Source of the DNA: Flavobacterium terrae
Lineage (GTDB): Bacteria; Bacteroidota; Bacteroidia; Flavobacteriales; Flavobacteriaceae
Direction of reading: 5' to 3'
Assembly: GCF_900142035.1 (NCBI RefSeq)
Contig: NZ_FQZI01000005.1
Span: 124,001-188,000 of the forward strand
Length of the DNA: 64,000 bases
Of the stretch, positions 1-10,029 are shown one piece after another. How positions within the stretch are numbered: the stretch's first letter is position 1; every line of letters begins with the position of its first letter. A model generated the notes under the pieces. It was not told the DNA's origin, did no database searches, and saw nothing but the letters and a program-made list of their open reading frames with translations. Made by a program: the position numbers and the translations under genes.

Positions 1-799
1 ACTTTTCTTTAATTTCTAATGGCAATTCATAAGGAACCCAATCTGCAATCATTGCATTCCCTTCTTTCCTCCAATCTACTTTTGCATTTTCAGATTTCTG
101 TGAATCAATTGCAAAAGTAAATACCTCATCACCTACTATAGTTACTCGAAGTTCAAGTTTCTTTTCTAACTTTTCCTGAAACTGCATTGGGCAAAATTGT
201 AAAGAATCAATACTGTCAAGATCTTCTTCTTTTACAACATTTGTAAATACAACATTCTCAATTCCATCTTTTACAATTGCAAAAGAACTTTGCATTTTAG
301 AAATTACTCCATTAGGTCTTTCCTGTACAAATCTTTTAGCCTCTTGTGGATTGTTTGTAATGCAAGTCTCAGGAACTTTCAAGCCTAAGTGAGTTGCAAT
401 TTTCATTTGTTCCTCTTTACTATCTAATCGTCTATACTGACTGAATTTACTTATCTGAAAGCAATTTAAACTTTCTAGCATTCCAAATAATGTAGTTCTA
501 ATTTCTCCATAGGCACTACTCACAAATTCTTTATCTAAAACATTTGATAGTCCAGCACCTAAATTATGACTACGTCTATACCAAACTGCTTCAACATCAT
601 TAATAGACACTCTAACTCCTTGATAGTCTAAATACACTTTCCACTCGTTATTTTCATAACATGAACTTATACTATATTTTAAAGGATATTCATCAACATT
701 AAAACGTATAGGTAAACCATTTAACTCTTTAATTTTTTTTGAAACTACTTCAATACATTCATTATCTTGAGTATGGGTAATAATTAATACTTTTTTCAT
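1..799 (-). CDS. MdnC-like ATP-grasp graspetide ligase (3' end outside window)
   Basis: The first 266 residues are present; the C-terminus runs off the window edge. By family this is the microviridin ester-forming ligase (MdnC/MvdD type), which uses ATP to join Ser/Thr side chains of the precursor to Asp/Glu. The N-terminus has THTQDNE, then WYRR (73-76), QFCPMQFQEK (201-210), KKLELRVTIVG (213-223) and DWRKEG (242-247), a series I associate with MdnC. The missing part should contain the last ATP-grasp metal-binding motif. Its ATG shares one base with the stop of the upstream ligase (TAATG), so translation is probably coupled. The MdnC rather than MdnB assignment comes from remembered family sequences. 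Confidence 0.85.
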   Translation of the reverse strand, partial: MKKVLIITHTQDNECIEVVSKKIKELNGLPIRFNVDEYPLKYSISSCYENNEWKVYLDYQGVRVSINDVEAVWYRRSHNLGAGLSNVLDKEFVSSAYGEIRTTLFGMLESLNCFQISKFSQYRRLDSKEEQMKIATHLGLKVPETCITNNPQEAKRFVQERPNGVISKMQSSFAIVKDGIENVVFTNVVKEEDLDSIDSLQFCPMQFQEKLEKKLELRVTIVGDEVFTFAIDSQKSENAKVDWRKEGNAMIADWVPYELPLEIKEK

Positions 800-1818
800 T
801 ATGCAGTAATACTATGTTTTTTATTGTTTATTTCAAGTTCATTTTTTGCAATTCTATTTGCCATTTTTATAGCTATTGCTTCCCCAATGGGCAAACCTAA
901 ATCTCTTTGAAGCATTCCCCATTCCCCTTGAGGGTTAACTTCTAAAAATATATATTCTCCATTTTTTTGACGAATCATATCAATTGCACCAAAAAAAAGA
1001 TTCATTGTATTCATCATTTTTTTTATTGAATTCCCTATCTCTAAGGGCAATTCATATTTTTCCCATGTAGGACGAGTATCATTAGCAGCTCTCCAATCTG
1101 TTGACCCTGCTATTGAATTTTGTGCGTTTATTTTTCCTGTGAAAAAATCACCATCTACATAAATAATTCTTAATTCATATTCCTTTTCGATTTTCTCTTG
1201 AAAAATCATTGGACAATAAATTAAAGAATCTAAATTTTCTAAATCCTCTTCATGAATAAGCGTTGTTGGAAAAAAAGGTGTATTTCCAAACATACTCCTT
1301 GATAAAGCCCCATGAAGTTTTGCAATCATTTGTTTATTACATTCTGAGTAAAAAAAATCTCTAACTGCTTCTGAATTATTCGTAAATAAACTCTTTGGCA
1401 CAAGCAAACCAGCTTCTGAAGCCAACTTTAATTGCTCTAATTTATTATCAGCAATTTCATGATCTATTTGAATGGGATTTATCCAAGGCACATTTTTTAA
1501 AGATTCAAAAAAAATGCTTCTCATTGTGTTGTATTCCTGATAATAAATTTTTTTATAGTTATCATCAAGATTTTCAGGAATTGAAACATTCCAAAGTTTT
1601 CTATACCAAACTGCTTTTATTTTATCAGAAGTTATTTCAAAATCTGAACCTTTCAATTTTAGTATTTGTTGTCCTGAAAAGTTATTATACTCAAAACTGA
1701 TTTTATATGAAAAATCATCAGAGTTAAAACGCAATACTTCTACCCCCAATTCTTTTAGTTTATTAATAACTATATCTATCGTATAAAAGTCATTGCTGTG
1801 AGTAATACATAAAATCAT
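799..1818 (-). CDS. MdnB-like ATP-grasp graspetide ligase
   Basis: A 339-residue ATP-grasp enzyme, probably the lactam-forming microviridin ligase (MdnB/MvdC type) that joins a Lys side chain to an acidic residue of the precursor. The N-terminus ITHSNDFYTID (5-15) resembles MdnB; WYRK is at 71-74, FQEKIEKEYELR at 207-218 and the C-terminal ATP-grasp metal motif FLEVNPQGEW at 291-300. The frame is open for 14 codons further upstream, but those codons run through a perfect hairpin (1831-1858), so the ATG at 1816-1818 is preferred. It lies downstream of the precursor gene and overlaps the next ligase by one base. Order precursor-MdnB-MdnC matches the Microcystis mdnABC layout. Confidence 0.87.
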   Translation of the reverse strand: MILCITHSNDFYTIDIVINKLKELGVEVLRFNSDDFSYKISFEYNNFSGQQILKLKGSDFEITSDKIKAVWYRKLWNVSIPENLDDNYKKIYYQEYNTMRSIFFESLKNVPWINPIQIDHEIADNKLEQLKLASEAGLLVPKSLFTNNSEAVRDFFYSECNKQMIAKLHGALSRSMFGNTPFFPTTLIHEEDLENLDSLIYCPMIFQEKIEKEYELRIIYVDGDFFTGKINAQNSIAGSTDWRAANDTRPTWEKYELPLEIGNSIKKMMNTMNLFFGAIDMIRQKNGEYIFLEVNPQGEWGMLQRDLGLPIGEAIAIKMANRIAKNELEINNKKHSITA

Positions 1819-1830
1819 AAGTAAAAAATA

Positions 1831-1858
1831 GTTGAGCAGTACTAAAGCACTGCTCAAC
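1831..1858 (-). terminator. hairpin with U-rich tail between graspetide precursor and ligase genes
   Basis: A perfect 10-bp inverted repeat (arms 1831-1840 and 1849-1858) with an 8-base loop. Read on the minus strand, the arm is followed by TATTTTTTAC. It starts 9 bases after the precursor stop and ends 12 bases before the ligase ATG. Its position suggests a leaky terminator or RNA-stabilising hairpin that would give more precursor than enzyme; that role is inferred. Confidence 0.65.
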
Positions 1859-1867
1859 ATTTATAAA

Positions 1868-2119
1868 TTAAATTTCAGAGTAATCCTCATCACTATCAGA
1901 AGGATACTTCATAGTTTGTGCAGTATCATAAATTGGTTTAGTTGGATTCCCTGGTCCATCTTCGCTATCAGAAGGATATTTCATAGTTTGAACATTGTCA
2001 GTTAAAACACTTGTTGCCCCACCTTGAACCGCATTTTGCTCGTCTTTTGAAATTTGATTTTCTAAGAAATTAGCAAAAAATGGCTTTTTTGAATTTTCAT
2101 TTTTTTTCATGATTCTCAT
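1868..2119 (-). CDS. microviridin-type graspetide precursor with two core repeats
   Basis: An 83-residue precursor peptide (or 80 residues if translation starts at the second ATG, 2108-2110). The leader has PFFANFLENQ (13-22), which corresponds to the PFFARFLE helix recognised by microviridin ATP-grasp ligases, and a GG pair at 33-34 of the kind used for leader removal. Two copies of the core TMKYPSD follow, at 45-51 and 69-75, each continuing into acidic residues (SED, SDEDYSEI). Microviridins of this type are tricyclic depsipeptides that inhibit serine proteases. The two core-coding stretches (1893-1918 and 1965-1990) are identical in 25 of 26 bases, consistent with core duplication. Two ligase genes follow directly. 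No peptidase-transporter is visible in the window. Confidence 0.92.
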   Translation of the reverse strand: MRIMKKNENSKKPFFANFLENQISKDEQNAVQGGATSVLTDNVQTMKYPSDSEDGPGNPTKPIYDTAQTMKYPSDSDEDYSEI

Positions 2120-2233
2120 TTTAAATTTTAAAGTTTGTTGTCTTTTTTATTTGCAAATATTTGACTTGCTAAAAATAGAAAAAAAATATTTTGTAGGTTA
2201 TTTATTACGCAAAAATTAACATTAAATGCAAAA

Positions 2234-2256
2234 AAAGCCGCCTAACTGGCAGCTTT
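2234..2256 (-). terminator. rho-independent terminator of the cyclophilin-FKBP gene
   Basis: Arms 2234-2242 and 2248-2256 form a 9-bp stem with one G-U pair and a 5-base loop, followed on the minus strand by a run of seven U (complement of 2230-2236). It lies 28 bases past the stop of the minus-strand immunophilin gene and insulates the graspetide genes from it. Confidence 0.75.
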
Positions 2257-2283
2257 GTCAAAACTTATATAGAAAATAATAGA

Positions 2284-3216
2284 TTATTTTACATCCATTA
2301 ATTCAACATCAAAAACTAAAGTTGCATTTGGAGGGATAACTCCACCTGCTCCTCTATCTCCATAACCTAAATAAGCTGGAATTACAAAACGTGCTTTATC
2401 ACCTACTTGAAGTAAAGCAATACCTTCATCCCAACCTTCAATTACATGACCTTTTCCTAAAGGAAATTCAATTGGCTTTTTACGAGCATATGAACTATCA
2501 AATGTTTTTCCATTTTCTAACGAACCTTGATAATGCACCGATACAGTTTTACCAGCTTCAGCTTGTTTACCATTACCTTTTTGAATAATCTTATATCTCA
2601 AGCCGCTTTCTGTTTTTTCAAAACCAGCCGCTAATTTTTCCATAGCTTCTTCTGCTTGGCGTTTTGCCTCTTCTATTCTTTTCAAACGAGAACCTTCAAA
2701 AGTACGGAAAGCCTCAATAGCATTCCAATTTTCGGCATCAGCCCCAACTCTTATAATTTCAACACTTTCTAAAGCATCGCCCTGCGCAACAGCATCAACC
2801 ACATCTTGTCCTTCAACAACATGTCCAAAAACAGAATGTTTACCATCTAACCATGGCGTAGCAACGTGTGTAATAAAAAATTGAGAACCATTTGTCCCAG
2901 GACCAGCATTAGCCATAGATAAAATCCCAGGCTTATCATGTCTTAATGATGGATGAAACTCATCATCAAATTTATAACCTGCATCGCCAGTTCCAGTTCC
3001 AAGAGGACATCCTCCTTGAATCATAAAATCCGGAATAACACGGTGAAATTTTAAACCATCGTAATATTTTTGTCCTTGTGGTTTTACTGAATTTTCTAAA
3101 TTCCCTTCAGCTAAACCTACAAAGTTTCCTACCGTACCGGGTGTTAAATCGTGAGTTAATTTTACTAAAATCGACCCTTTTGAAGTATTAAATTTTGCGT
3201 AAATACCGTCTTGCAT
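2284..3216 (-). CDS. cytoplasmic cyclophilin-FKBP chimera (peptidyl-prolyl isomerase)
   Basis: A 310-residue dual immunophilin. Residues 4-157 are a cyclophilin domain ([13 protein letters not shown] 57-69, SQFFIT 111-116, W122), 160-200 a charged helical linker, and 203-310 an FKBP domain (FDSSY 239-243, VIEGW 258-262, [14 protein letters not shown] 284-297). Both folds catalyse cis-trans isomerisation of X-Pro bonds. No signal peptide is seen, so it should be cytoplasmic. Such cyclophilin-FKBP fusions are known from Flavobacterium. A second, lipoprotein version lies at 59167-60273. It is divergent from the GNAT gene, with back-to-back promoter candidates between them. Confidence 0.93.
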   Translation of the reverse strand: MQDGIYAKFNTSKGSILVKLTHDLTPGTVGNFVGLAEGNLENSVKPQGQKYYDGLKFHRVIPDFMIQGGCPLGTGTGDAGYKFDDEFHPSLRHDKPGILSMANAGPGTNGSQFFITHVATPWLDGKHSVFGHVVEGQDVVDAVAQGDALESVEIIRVGADAENWNAIEAFRTFEGSRLKRIEEAKRQAEEAMEKLAAGFEKTESGLRYKIIQKGNGKQAEAGKTVSVHYQGSLENGKTFDSSYARKKPIEFPLGKGHVIEGWDEGIALLQVGDKARFVIPAYLGYGDRGAGGVIPPNATLVFDVELMDVK

Positions 3217-3228
3217 CGTAATTATAAT

Positions 3229-3236
3229 TAAATTTG
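3229..3236 (+). promoter_or_regulatory. candidate -7 box (TAAATTTG) of the GNAT gene
   Basis: Matches the Bacteroidota -7 consensus TAnnTTTG. A TTG lies 15 bases upstream (3211-3213), slightly closer than the usual 17-23. Transcription would begin near 3243, which supports the ATG at 3265 as the start of the acetyltransferase. Confidence 0.5.
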
Positions 3237-3241
3237 AATGA

Positions 3242-3249
3242 CAAAATTA
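3242..3249 (-). promoter_or_regulatory. candidate -7 box (TAATTTTG) of the cyclophilin-FKBP gene
   Basis: A TAnnTTTG match on the minus strand, 25 bases before the ATG at 3216. It sits a few bases from the divergent plus-strand box, so the two promoters would overlap face to face. No clear -33 TTG at the usual spacing. Confidence 0.4.
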
Positions 3250-3264
3250 CGATTTTATATTCAA

Positions 3265-3723
3265 ATGGAAATTAAAATAATTGGTTACAATTCACAATAT
3301 AAAAATGACTTTATAAGATTAAATAAAGCTTGGCTCGAAGAATACTTTTATGTGGAACCACATGATTTAGAAACGTTCAATAACATCGAAAATGACATTA
3401 TTGAAAAAGAAGGGGAAATATTCTTTTGCCTTATAGATAATGAAATAGCCGGAACAGTTGCTATGATAAAAACTAATGAAGAAACTTATGAACTAGCTAA
3501 AATGGCTGTAGACAAAAAGTTTCAAGGAATGAAGTTGAGTAATTTATTAATGGAAGCTTGTATTGAATTTGCCCAACAGAATAATGCAAAAAAAATATTT
3601 TTGGTTTCCAACAGAAAATTAAAACCTGCTTTAAACTTATATTCTAAATTTAACTTTATTGAAGTCCCAATGGACGAAACAGATTACGAAAGAGCAGACA
3701 TACAAATGGAATACACATTATAA
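3265..3723 (+). CDS. GNAT-family N-acetyltransferase
   Basis: A 152-residue GNAT protein that should transfer acetyl from acetyl-CoA to an amine; the substrate is unknown. The core strand and acetyl-CoA loop are visible as ELAKMAVDKKFQGMKLSNLL, where FQGMKLS is the degenerate Q/RxxGxG/A loop, followed by the helix MEACIEFAQ and the strand KKIFLVSN. The frame is open nine codons further upstream, but those lie over the predicted transcription start, so the ATG at 3265 is chosen. The stop overlaps the ATG of the methyltransferase (TAATG). Confidence 0.85.
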   Translation: MEIKIIGYNSQYKNDFIRLNKAWLEEYFYVEPHDLETFNNIENDIIEKEGEIFFCLIDNEIAGTVAMIKTNEETYELAKMAVDKKFQGMKLSNLLMEACIEFAQQNNAKKIFLVSNRKLKPALNLYSKFNFIEVPMDETDYERADIQMEYTL

Positions 3724-4520
3724 TGAATGATTTAAATTACCTAGAGATAAATAAGAAAACATGGAACGAAAAGACAGACTTTCATGTAGATTCGGAATTT
3801 TACCGAAATGATGAGTTTTTAAAAGGGAGAACTTCTCTAAATGACATCGAACTAAATCTCCTTGGAGATATAAAAGGAAAATCTATTTTACACCTACAAT
3901 GTCATTTTGGACAAGACACACTTTCTTTTACTAGAATGGGCGCTCATGCCACTGGTGTTGATTTATCAGACAAAGCAATCGTAAAAGCAAAAGAATTCAA
4001 CAAGCAGTTAAATTTAGATGCAAAATTTATTTGTTGCGATATTTATAATTTACCAAATCATTTAGATGAACAATTTGACATTATATTTACAAGTTACGGA
4101 ACAATAGGCTGGCTTCCAGATTTAGATAAATGGGCAAATGTTATTTCTCGTTTTCTAAAACCTCAAGGAAAATTCATTTTAGCTGATTTTCATCCCATTG
4201 TTTGGATGTTTGACAATGATTTTAAAGAAGTCTTTTACAGCTATTTTAATGTTGAACCTATTATTGAAGAAGAAACAGGAACTTATGCCAATAAAGATGC
4301 TTCTTTAGAAACCAAGACCATAACTTGGAATCATCCAACAAGTGAAGTTTTAAATGCTCTTATTCAATCGGGATTAGAAATCAATTCATTTAATGAATAT
4401 GATTATTCGCCTTACAATTGTTTTAATCAAACAGAAGAGTTTGAACCTAGAAGATATCGAATCAAACATTTACAAAATAAAATCCCAATGGTATTTTCAT
4501 TAACCGCAACCAAAATATAA
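3723..4520 (+). CDS. class I SAM-dependent methyltransferase
   Basis: A 265-residue methyltransferase of the Methyltransf_11/25 kind. Motif I is ILHLQCHFGQDT (a degenerate glycine loop), followed by GVDLSDKAI, the acidic end of strand 2 that binds SAM ribose, and then CCDIYNLP and FDIIFTSYGTIGWL. The substrate cannot be told from sequence. It begins one base inside the stop of the GNAT gene and is followed after 3 bases by the DUF1569 gene, so the three form one transcription unit. Confidence 0.85.
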   Translation: MNDLNYLEINKKTWNEKTDFHVDSEFYRNDEFLKGRTSLNDIELNLLGDIKGKSILHLQCHFGQDTLSFTRMGAHATGVDLSDKAIVKAKEFNKQLNLDAKFICCDIYNLPNHLDEQFDIIFTSYGTIGWLPDLDKWANVISRFLKPQGKFILADFHPIVWMFDNDFKEVFYSYFNVEPIIEEETGTYANKDASLETKTITWNHPTSEVLNALIQSGLEINSFNEYDYSPYNCFNQTEEFEPRRYRIKHLQNKIPMVFSLTATKI

Positions 4521-4523
4521 ATT

Positions 4524-4967
4524 ATGCCGAGTATCTTTAATCTAAATGATAACCAAGAATTAATTAATCGAATTGAAAAATTAACTCCAACCACAGCTGC
4601 TCAATGGGGTAAAATGTCTGTCGACCAAATGCTAAAACACACCATTGCTCCTATAGATGTAGTTTTTGGAGATTTAGTACTAAAAATGCCTTTTTATTTG
4701 GGTTGGCTTGGACGTTTATTCAAAAAATCTGTTTTAAACAATGAATTCAAAAAAGGTAGTCCAACTGCTAAAGAATTTATTTTTACTGGAAGTTATGATT
4801 TTGAAAAATCAAAGCAAGAGTTAATTGAAAAAACAAGAAAATTTCAAGACGGCACAAAAGTTATAAAATTAGAAAAACATCCATTTTGGGGAAAAATGAC
4901 TACTCAGGAGTGGGACACCTTAATGTGGAAACACCTTGATCATCATTTAAAACAGTTTGGAGTATAA
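4524..4967 (+). CDS. DUF1569 (DinB-like) protein
   Basis: A 147-residue protein of the DUF1569 family, related to the DinB/YfiT four-helix fold. The C-terminal signature HPFWGKMTTQEWDTLMWKHL followed by DHHLKQFGV is typical, with the histidine cluster that in DinB-like proteins can hold a metal; MLKH near residue 38 adds a further histidine. The biochemical role is unknown. It is the last gene of the GNAT-methyltransferase unit and converges on the hydroxylase gene with 2 bases between them. Confidence 0.8.
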   Translation: MPSIFNLNDNQELINRIEKLTPTTAAQWGKMSVDQMLKHTIAPIDVVFGDLVLKMPFYLGWLGRLFKKSVLNNEFKKGSPTAKEFIFTGSYDFEKSKQELIEKTRKFQDGTKVIKLEKHPFWGKMTTQEWDTLMWKHLDHHLKQFGV

Positions 4968-4969
4968 TT

Positions 4970-6151
4970 CTATCTCTTAGACTTATCATAATCTTCCATA
5001 TTTAAATCTTTATCGAAAGGACTTTTTGTAAAGGGATAAACCGCTTGTTTTACATACCCTTTAGGAAAATCTATTTCGAGTAAACCTGTGTCTTCTGGCC
5101 AAACATTATTTGGTAAATAGTAAGTTCCAAATAATTTATCGATAAACGGAAAGATAGTAGCAAAATTTTTTCCATAATATTCAGAATCCTTACAGTGATG
5201 CCAATGATGATATTGAGGTGTAGCAAAAATATACTTTAAAACACCAAAATTGATTCGCGTATTTGAATGAATAAGAACTGCATGAATAGCCATAAAAATC
5301 ACATAAATATTAAAGGTAATTGTTGAAAAGCCTAAAATATAAAGTGGAACAAAAGCCATAGACCTAGTCACGAAAATATCAACAAAATGTGTTCTTGATC
5401 CTGCTAGCCAATCCATATTTTCTGTTGAATGATGTATGGAATGGAATCGCCATAAAAAAGTATGTCTATGAAAAATACGATGTGTCCAATATTGAAATAA
5501 ATCGGAAATAAAAAAGGCAAAAAACAATTGTATTAAAATAGGTTGATTCTGAACAAAATTTTGAATTCCATCTAATCCCATCCATCCGAAAAATAATTTT
5601 GCTGGTTGCTGGGTAATTACACCAAAGAATTGCACTAATAAATGACTAACAATAAAATACATTAAATCTGTTCTCCACTCTTCGTGAAAAGTAGGTTGAT
5701 TTTTACGTTTCGGAAAAACAATCTCTATTGGAACAAATATGATTGCCATTAAAAACAAATCTAAAATTAGCCAATCCAAGCCTAAATGAACTTTAGTCAT
5801 ATTAACACTTCTAGGATTAACATCAAAACCTCCTAAAACAATTGCTAAAACACAAAATACCATTCCGTATAAAGCCCATTTCTTTTGGTTACTTCTAATA
5901 AGACTTATTACACCAAAAAAAAGAGAAGCTATAATTACTGCTGTTAATAGTATCTTCATCGATTCACCAGTATAAACATTTCTAAATTCAGGCGTTGTAA
6001 GCCATTCTGGGTATTTAAAACAAAAAACTCCTAAAAAAGAGAGAACACCAAAAAAAATAGAAGTATATCCACTAATAACTCCTTCTCCAAACTTTACATT
6101 TTCTTTGATATCCATAGGTAAGTGCAACGGTTTTAACTGTAATTTGTCCAA
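4970..6151 (-). CDS. sterol desaturase / fatty acid hydroxylase family membrane protein
   Basis: A 393-residue integral membrane di-iron enzyme. Histidine motifs are HRIFH (224-228), HSIHH (237-241) and YHHWHH (314-319), the eight-histidine pattern of the superfamily, with another His at 290-295. About seven hydrophobic segments flank them. Family members hydroxylate or desaturate lipids using oxygen; the lipid cannot be named here. The N-terminal 150 residues add an extra membrane domain (about five hydrophobic stretches) beyond the core. It is convergent with the DUF1569 gene and divergent from trmD. Confidence 0.85.
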   Translation of the reverse strand: MDKLQLKPLHLPMDIKENVKFGEGVISGYTSIFFGVLSFLGVFCFKYPEWLTTPEFRNVYTGESMKILLTAVIIASLFFGVISLIRSNQKKWALYGMVFCVLAIVLGGFDVNPRSVNMTKVHLGLDWLILDLFLMAIIFVPIEIVFPKRKNQPTFHEEWRTDLMYFIVSHLLVQFFGVITQQPAKLFFGWMGLDGIQNFVQNQPILIQLFFAFFISDLFQYWTHRIFHRHTFLWRFHSIHHSTENMDWLAGSRTHFVDIFVTRSMAFVPLYILGFSTITFNIYVIFMAIHAVLIHSNTRINFGVLKYIFATPQYHHWHHCKDSEYYGKNFATIFPFIDKLFGTYYLPNNVWPEDTGLLEIDFPKGYVKQAVYPFTKSPFDKDLNMEDYDKSKR

Positions 6152-6202
6152 AATTAGTTTTTTATATTATCTAAACAATTTTATCCAATTAAACTTTTAA
6201 AC

Positions 6203-6210
6203 TATTTTTG
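6203..6210 (+). promoter_or_regulatory. candidate -7 box (TATTTTTG) of trmD
   Basis: TAnnTTTG match 15 bases before the trmD ATG; transcription would start near 6217, giving a very short leader. No TTG at -33 spacing. Confidence 0.45.
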
Positions 6211-6225
6211 CTCAAATTTTGAATC

Positions 6226-6903
6226 ATGCGCATCGATATTATTACCGTTTTACCAGAATTAATGCGTAGTCCTTTTGAAGGCTCAATCATGAAAAGAGCA
6301 ATTGAAAAAGGACTAGTTGAAGTTCATTTTCACAACCTAAGAGACTATGCATACGATAAACGACGTAGTATTGATGATTATCAGTTTGGAGGTGGTGCAG
6401 GAATGGTTATGATGATTCAGCCAATAGATGAATGTATAACGAAGTTGAAATCTGAAAGAGATTACGATGAAATCATATACATGACACCTGATGGAGAAAC
6501 ATTAAATCAACCTATGGCTAATAAAATGTCTTTGTATGAAAACATTATCATTTTGTGTGGACATTATAAAGGAGTGGATCAACGTGTTAGAGATTTACAT
6601 ATTACTAAAGAAATTTCGATAGGAGATTATGTTTTGTCAGGAGGAGAAATTGGCGCTATAGTATTTTGCGATGCCTTAATTCGTCTAATACCAGGAGTTC
6701 TAAGTGATGAAACATCTGCCCTAACTGATAGCTTTCAAGACAATTTACTTTCCCCTCCTATCTACACTCGTCCAGCTGAATATAAAGGAATGAAAGTTCC
6801 TGATGTATTACTAAGTGGTCATTTTGCCAATATTGAAAAATGGCGTGAAGAAAAAGCTTATGAACACACAAAAAATAGACGACCTGACCTTCTAGAAGAA
6901 TAA
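6226..6903 (+). CDS. trmD: tRNA (guanine-37-N1)-methyltransferase
   Basis: A 225-residue SPOUT methyltransferase that adds a methyl group from SAM to G37 next to the anticodon, preventing frameshifts. Diagnostic stretches are [11 protein letters not shown] near 55-65, the trefoil-knot SAM site [10 protein letters not shown] near 137-146 and the C-terminal RPDLL. Length fits the family. rplS follows after about 200 bases, echoing the common trmD-rplS neighbourhood, but rplS has its own predicted promoter here. Confidence 0.97.
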   Translation: MRIDIITVLPELMRSPFEGSIMKRAIEKGLVEVHFHNLRDYAYDKRRSIDDYQFGGGAGMVMMIQPIDECITKLKSERDYDEIIYMTPDGETLNQPMANKMSLYENIIILCGHYKGVDQRVRDLHITKEISIGDYVLSGGEIGAIVFCDALIRLIPGVLSDETSALTDSFQDNLLSPPIYTRPAEYKGMKVPDVLLSGHFANIEKWREEKAYEHTKNRRPDLLEE

Positions 6904-7020
6904 ATAAAAATTGAATCATAAGTTTATTCTCATATAACTCAATGATATCCTTTAATTTAGCTTTTGAAAAAAATATTAAAAAAACTCAAAACTAATAACT
7001 CACAATTCATAATTATTTAT

Positions 7021-7028
7021 TAATTTTG
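7021..7028 (+). promoter_or_regulatory. candidate -7 box (TAATTTTG) of rplS
   Basis: TAnnTTTG match; transcription would begin near 7035, leaving a leader of about 65 bases before the rplS ATG at 7100. The leader could hold regulatory structure (see findings). Confidence 0.5.
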
Positions 7029-7099
7029 CATCCACATTTGACCAACCTCTGGCGAAAACCGTGAATGTTGCTCAGAATTTAACTTTAATAAGCAAAGAA

Positions 7100-7450
7100 A
7101 TGGCAAGTTTATTAGATTTCGTTAATAACGAATTAACTGCAAAAAAAGATTTCCCTGTATTTGGTGCTGGAGATACTATCACAGTATACTACGAAATTAA
7201 AGAGGGTGAAAAAACAAGAACTCAGTTCTTCAAAGGAGTAGTTATCCAAAGAAGAGGTACTGGTGCAACTGAAACTTTTACAATCCGTAAAATGTCAGGA
7301 GCTGTAGGTGTAGAGCGTATCTTCCCTATCAACATGCCAGCATTACAAAAAATTGAATTGAACCAAAGAGGTAAAGTACGTAGAGCTCGTATCTTCTACT
7401 TTAGAGATCTTACTGGTAAAAAAGCAAAAATCAAAGAAAGAAGAAGATAA
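7100..7450 (+). CDS. rplS: 50S ribosomal protein L19
   Basis: A 116-residue L19 from the ATG at 7100, beginning MASLLDFVNNE. The frame is open 13 codons further upstream, but the usual L19 start lines up with this Met and the length then fits the family. Hallmarks are FGAGDTITVYYEIKEG, RTQFFKGVVIQRRG and the basic end RRARIFYFRDLTGKKAKIKE. L19 sits at the interface of the two ribosomal subunits. A strong terminator follows the stop. Confidence 0.97.
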   Translation: MASLLDFVNNELTAKKDFPVFGAGDTITVYYEIKEGEKTRTQFFKGVVIQRRGTGATETFTIRKMSGAVGVERIFPINMPALQKIELNQRGKVRRARIFYFRDLTGKKAKIKERRR

Positions 7451-7470
7451 TCTTTTTTCTAAAATGCATA

Positions 7471-7501
7471 AAAAAAGCCTCGATATCCTCGAGGCTTTTT
7501 T
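7471..7501 (+). terminator. rho-independent terminator of rplS
   Basis: A perfect 13-bp stem (7471-7483 with 7489-7501) around a 5-base loop, GC-rich at the centre and ending in six T. The A-run on the other arm would allow bidirectional use. Confidence 0.9.
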
Positions 7502-7619
7502 ATTTCATAAAAATTCAACCACAAAATTGACAATTCCTCATTACAACTTTGTCAAAAAAATCAATCTTGCAAAACGGTCTTTTACAATTTCTTTTTCATC
7601 ATTTTCAGACTGATTTTCT

Positions 7620-7627
7620 TATATTTG
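7620..7627 (+). promoter_or_regulatory. candidate -7 box (TATATTTG) of the isocitrate dehydrogenase gene
   Basis: Strong TAnnTTTG match 64 bases before the ATG at 7692; start of transcription expected near 7634. Confidence 0.5.
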
Positions 7628-7658
7628 CAATGCTTCAAAAAAAAGCAATTGTTTTTAA

Positions 7659-9914
<2,256 letters not shown>

Positions 9915-9930
9915 TTATTTTATAAAAAAT

Positions 9931-9959
9931 AAAAAAGGCAGCCTTTGGCTGCCTTTTTT
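9931..9959 (+). terminator. rho-independent terminator of icd
   Basis: A perfect 13-bp stem (9931-9943 with 9947-9959) around the loop TTT, with A and T runs at the two ends. Confidence 0.9.
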
Positions 9960-10029
9960 ATTAACCCTATTTTAACAAATGTTTTTGTAAGAAATTCGGA
10001 TATTTGTACAACATCTTCAATAAAATAAA

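Noticed and set aside
1868..1990. The two near-identical 26-base stretches as a CRISPR or insertion-sequence signature
   Set aside because: They are in frame, encode the two TMKYPSD cores, and no further repeats or spacers exist.
2161..2200. CAAATATTTGC upstream of the graspetide precursor as its promoter
   Set aside because: It resembles but does not match TAnnTTTG and lacks a TTG at the proper distance, so no promoter is listed for this operon.
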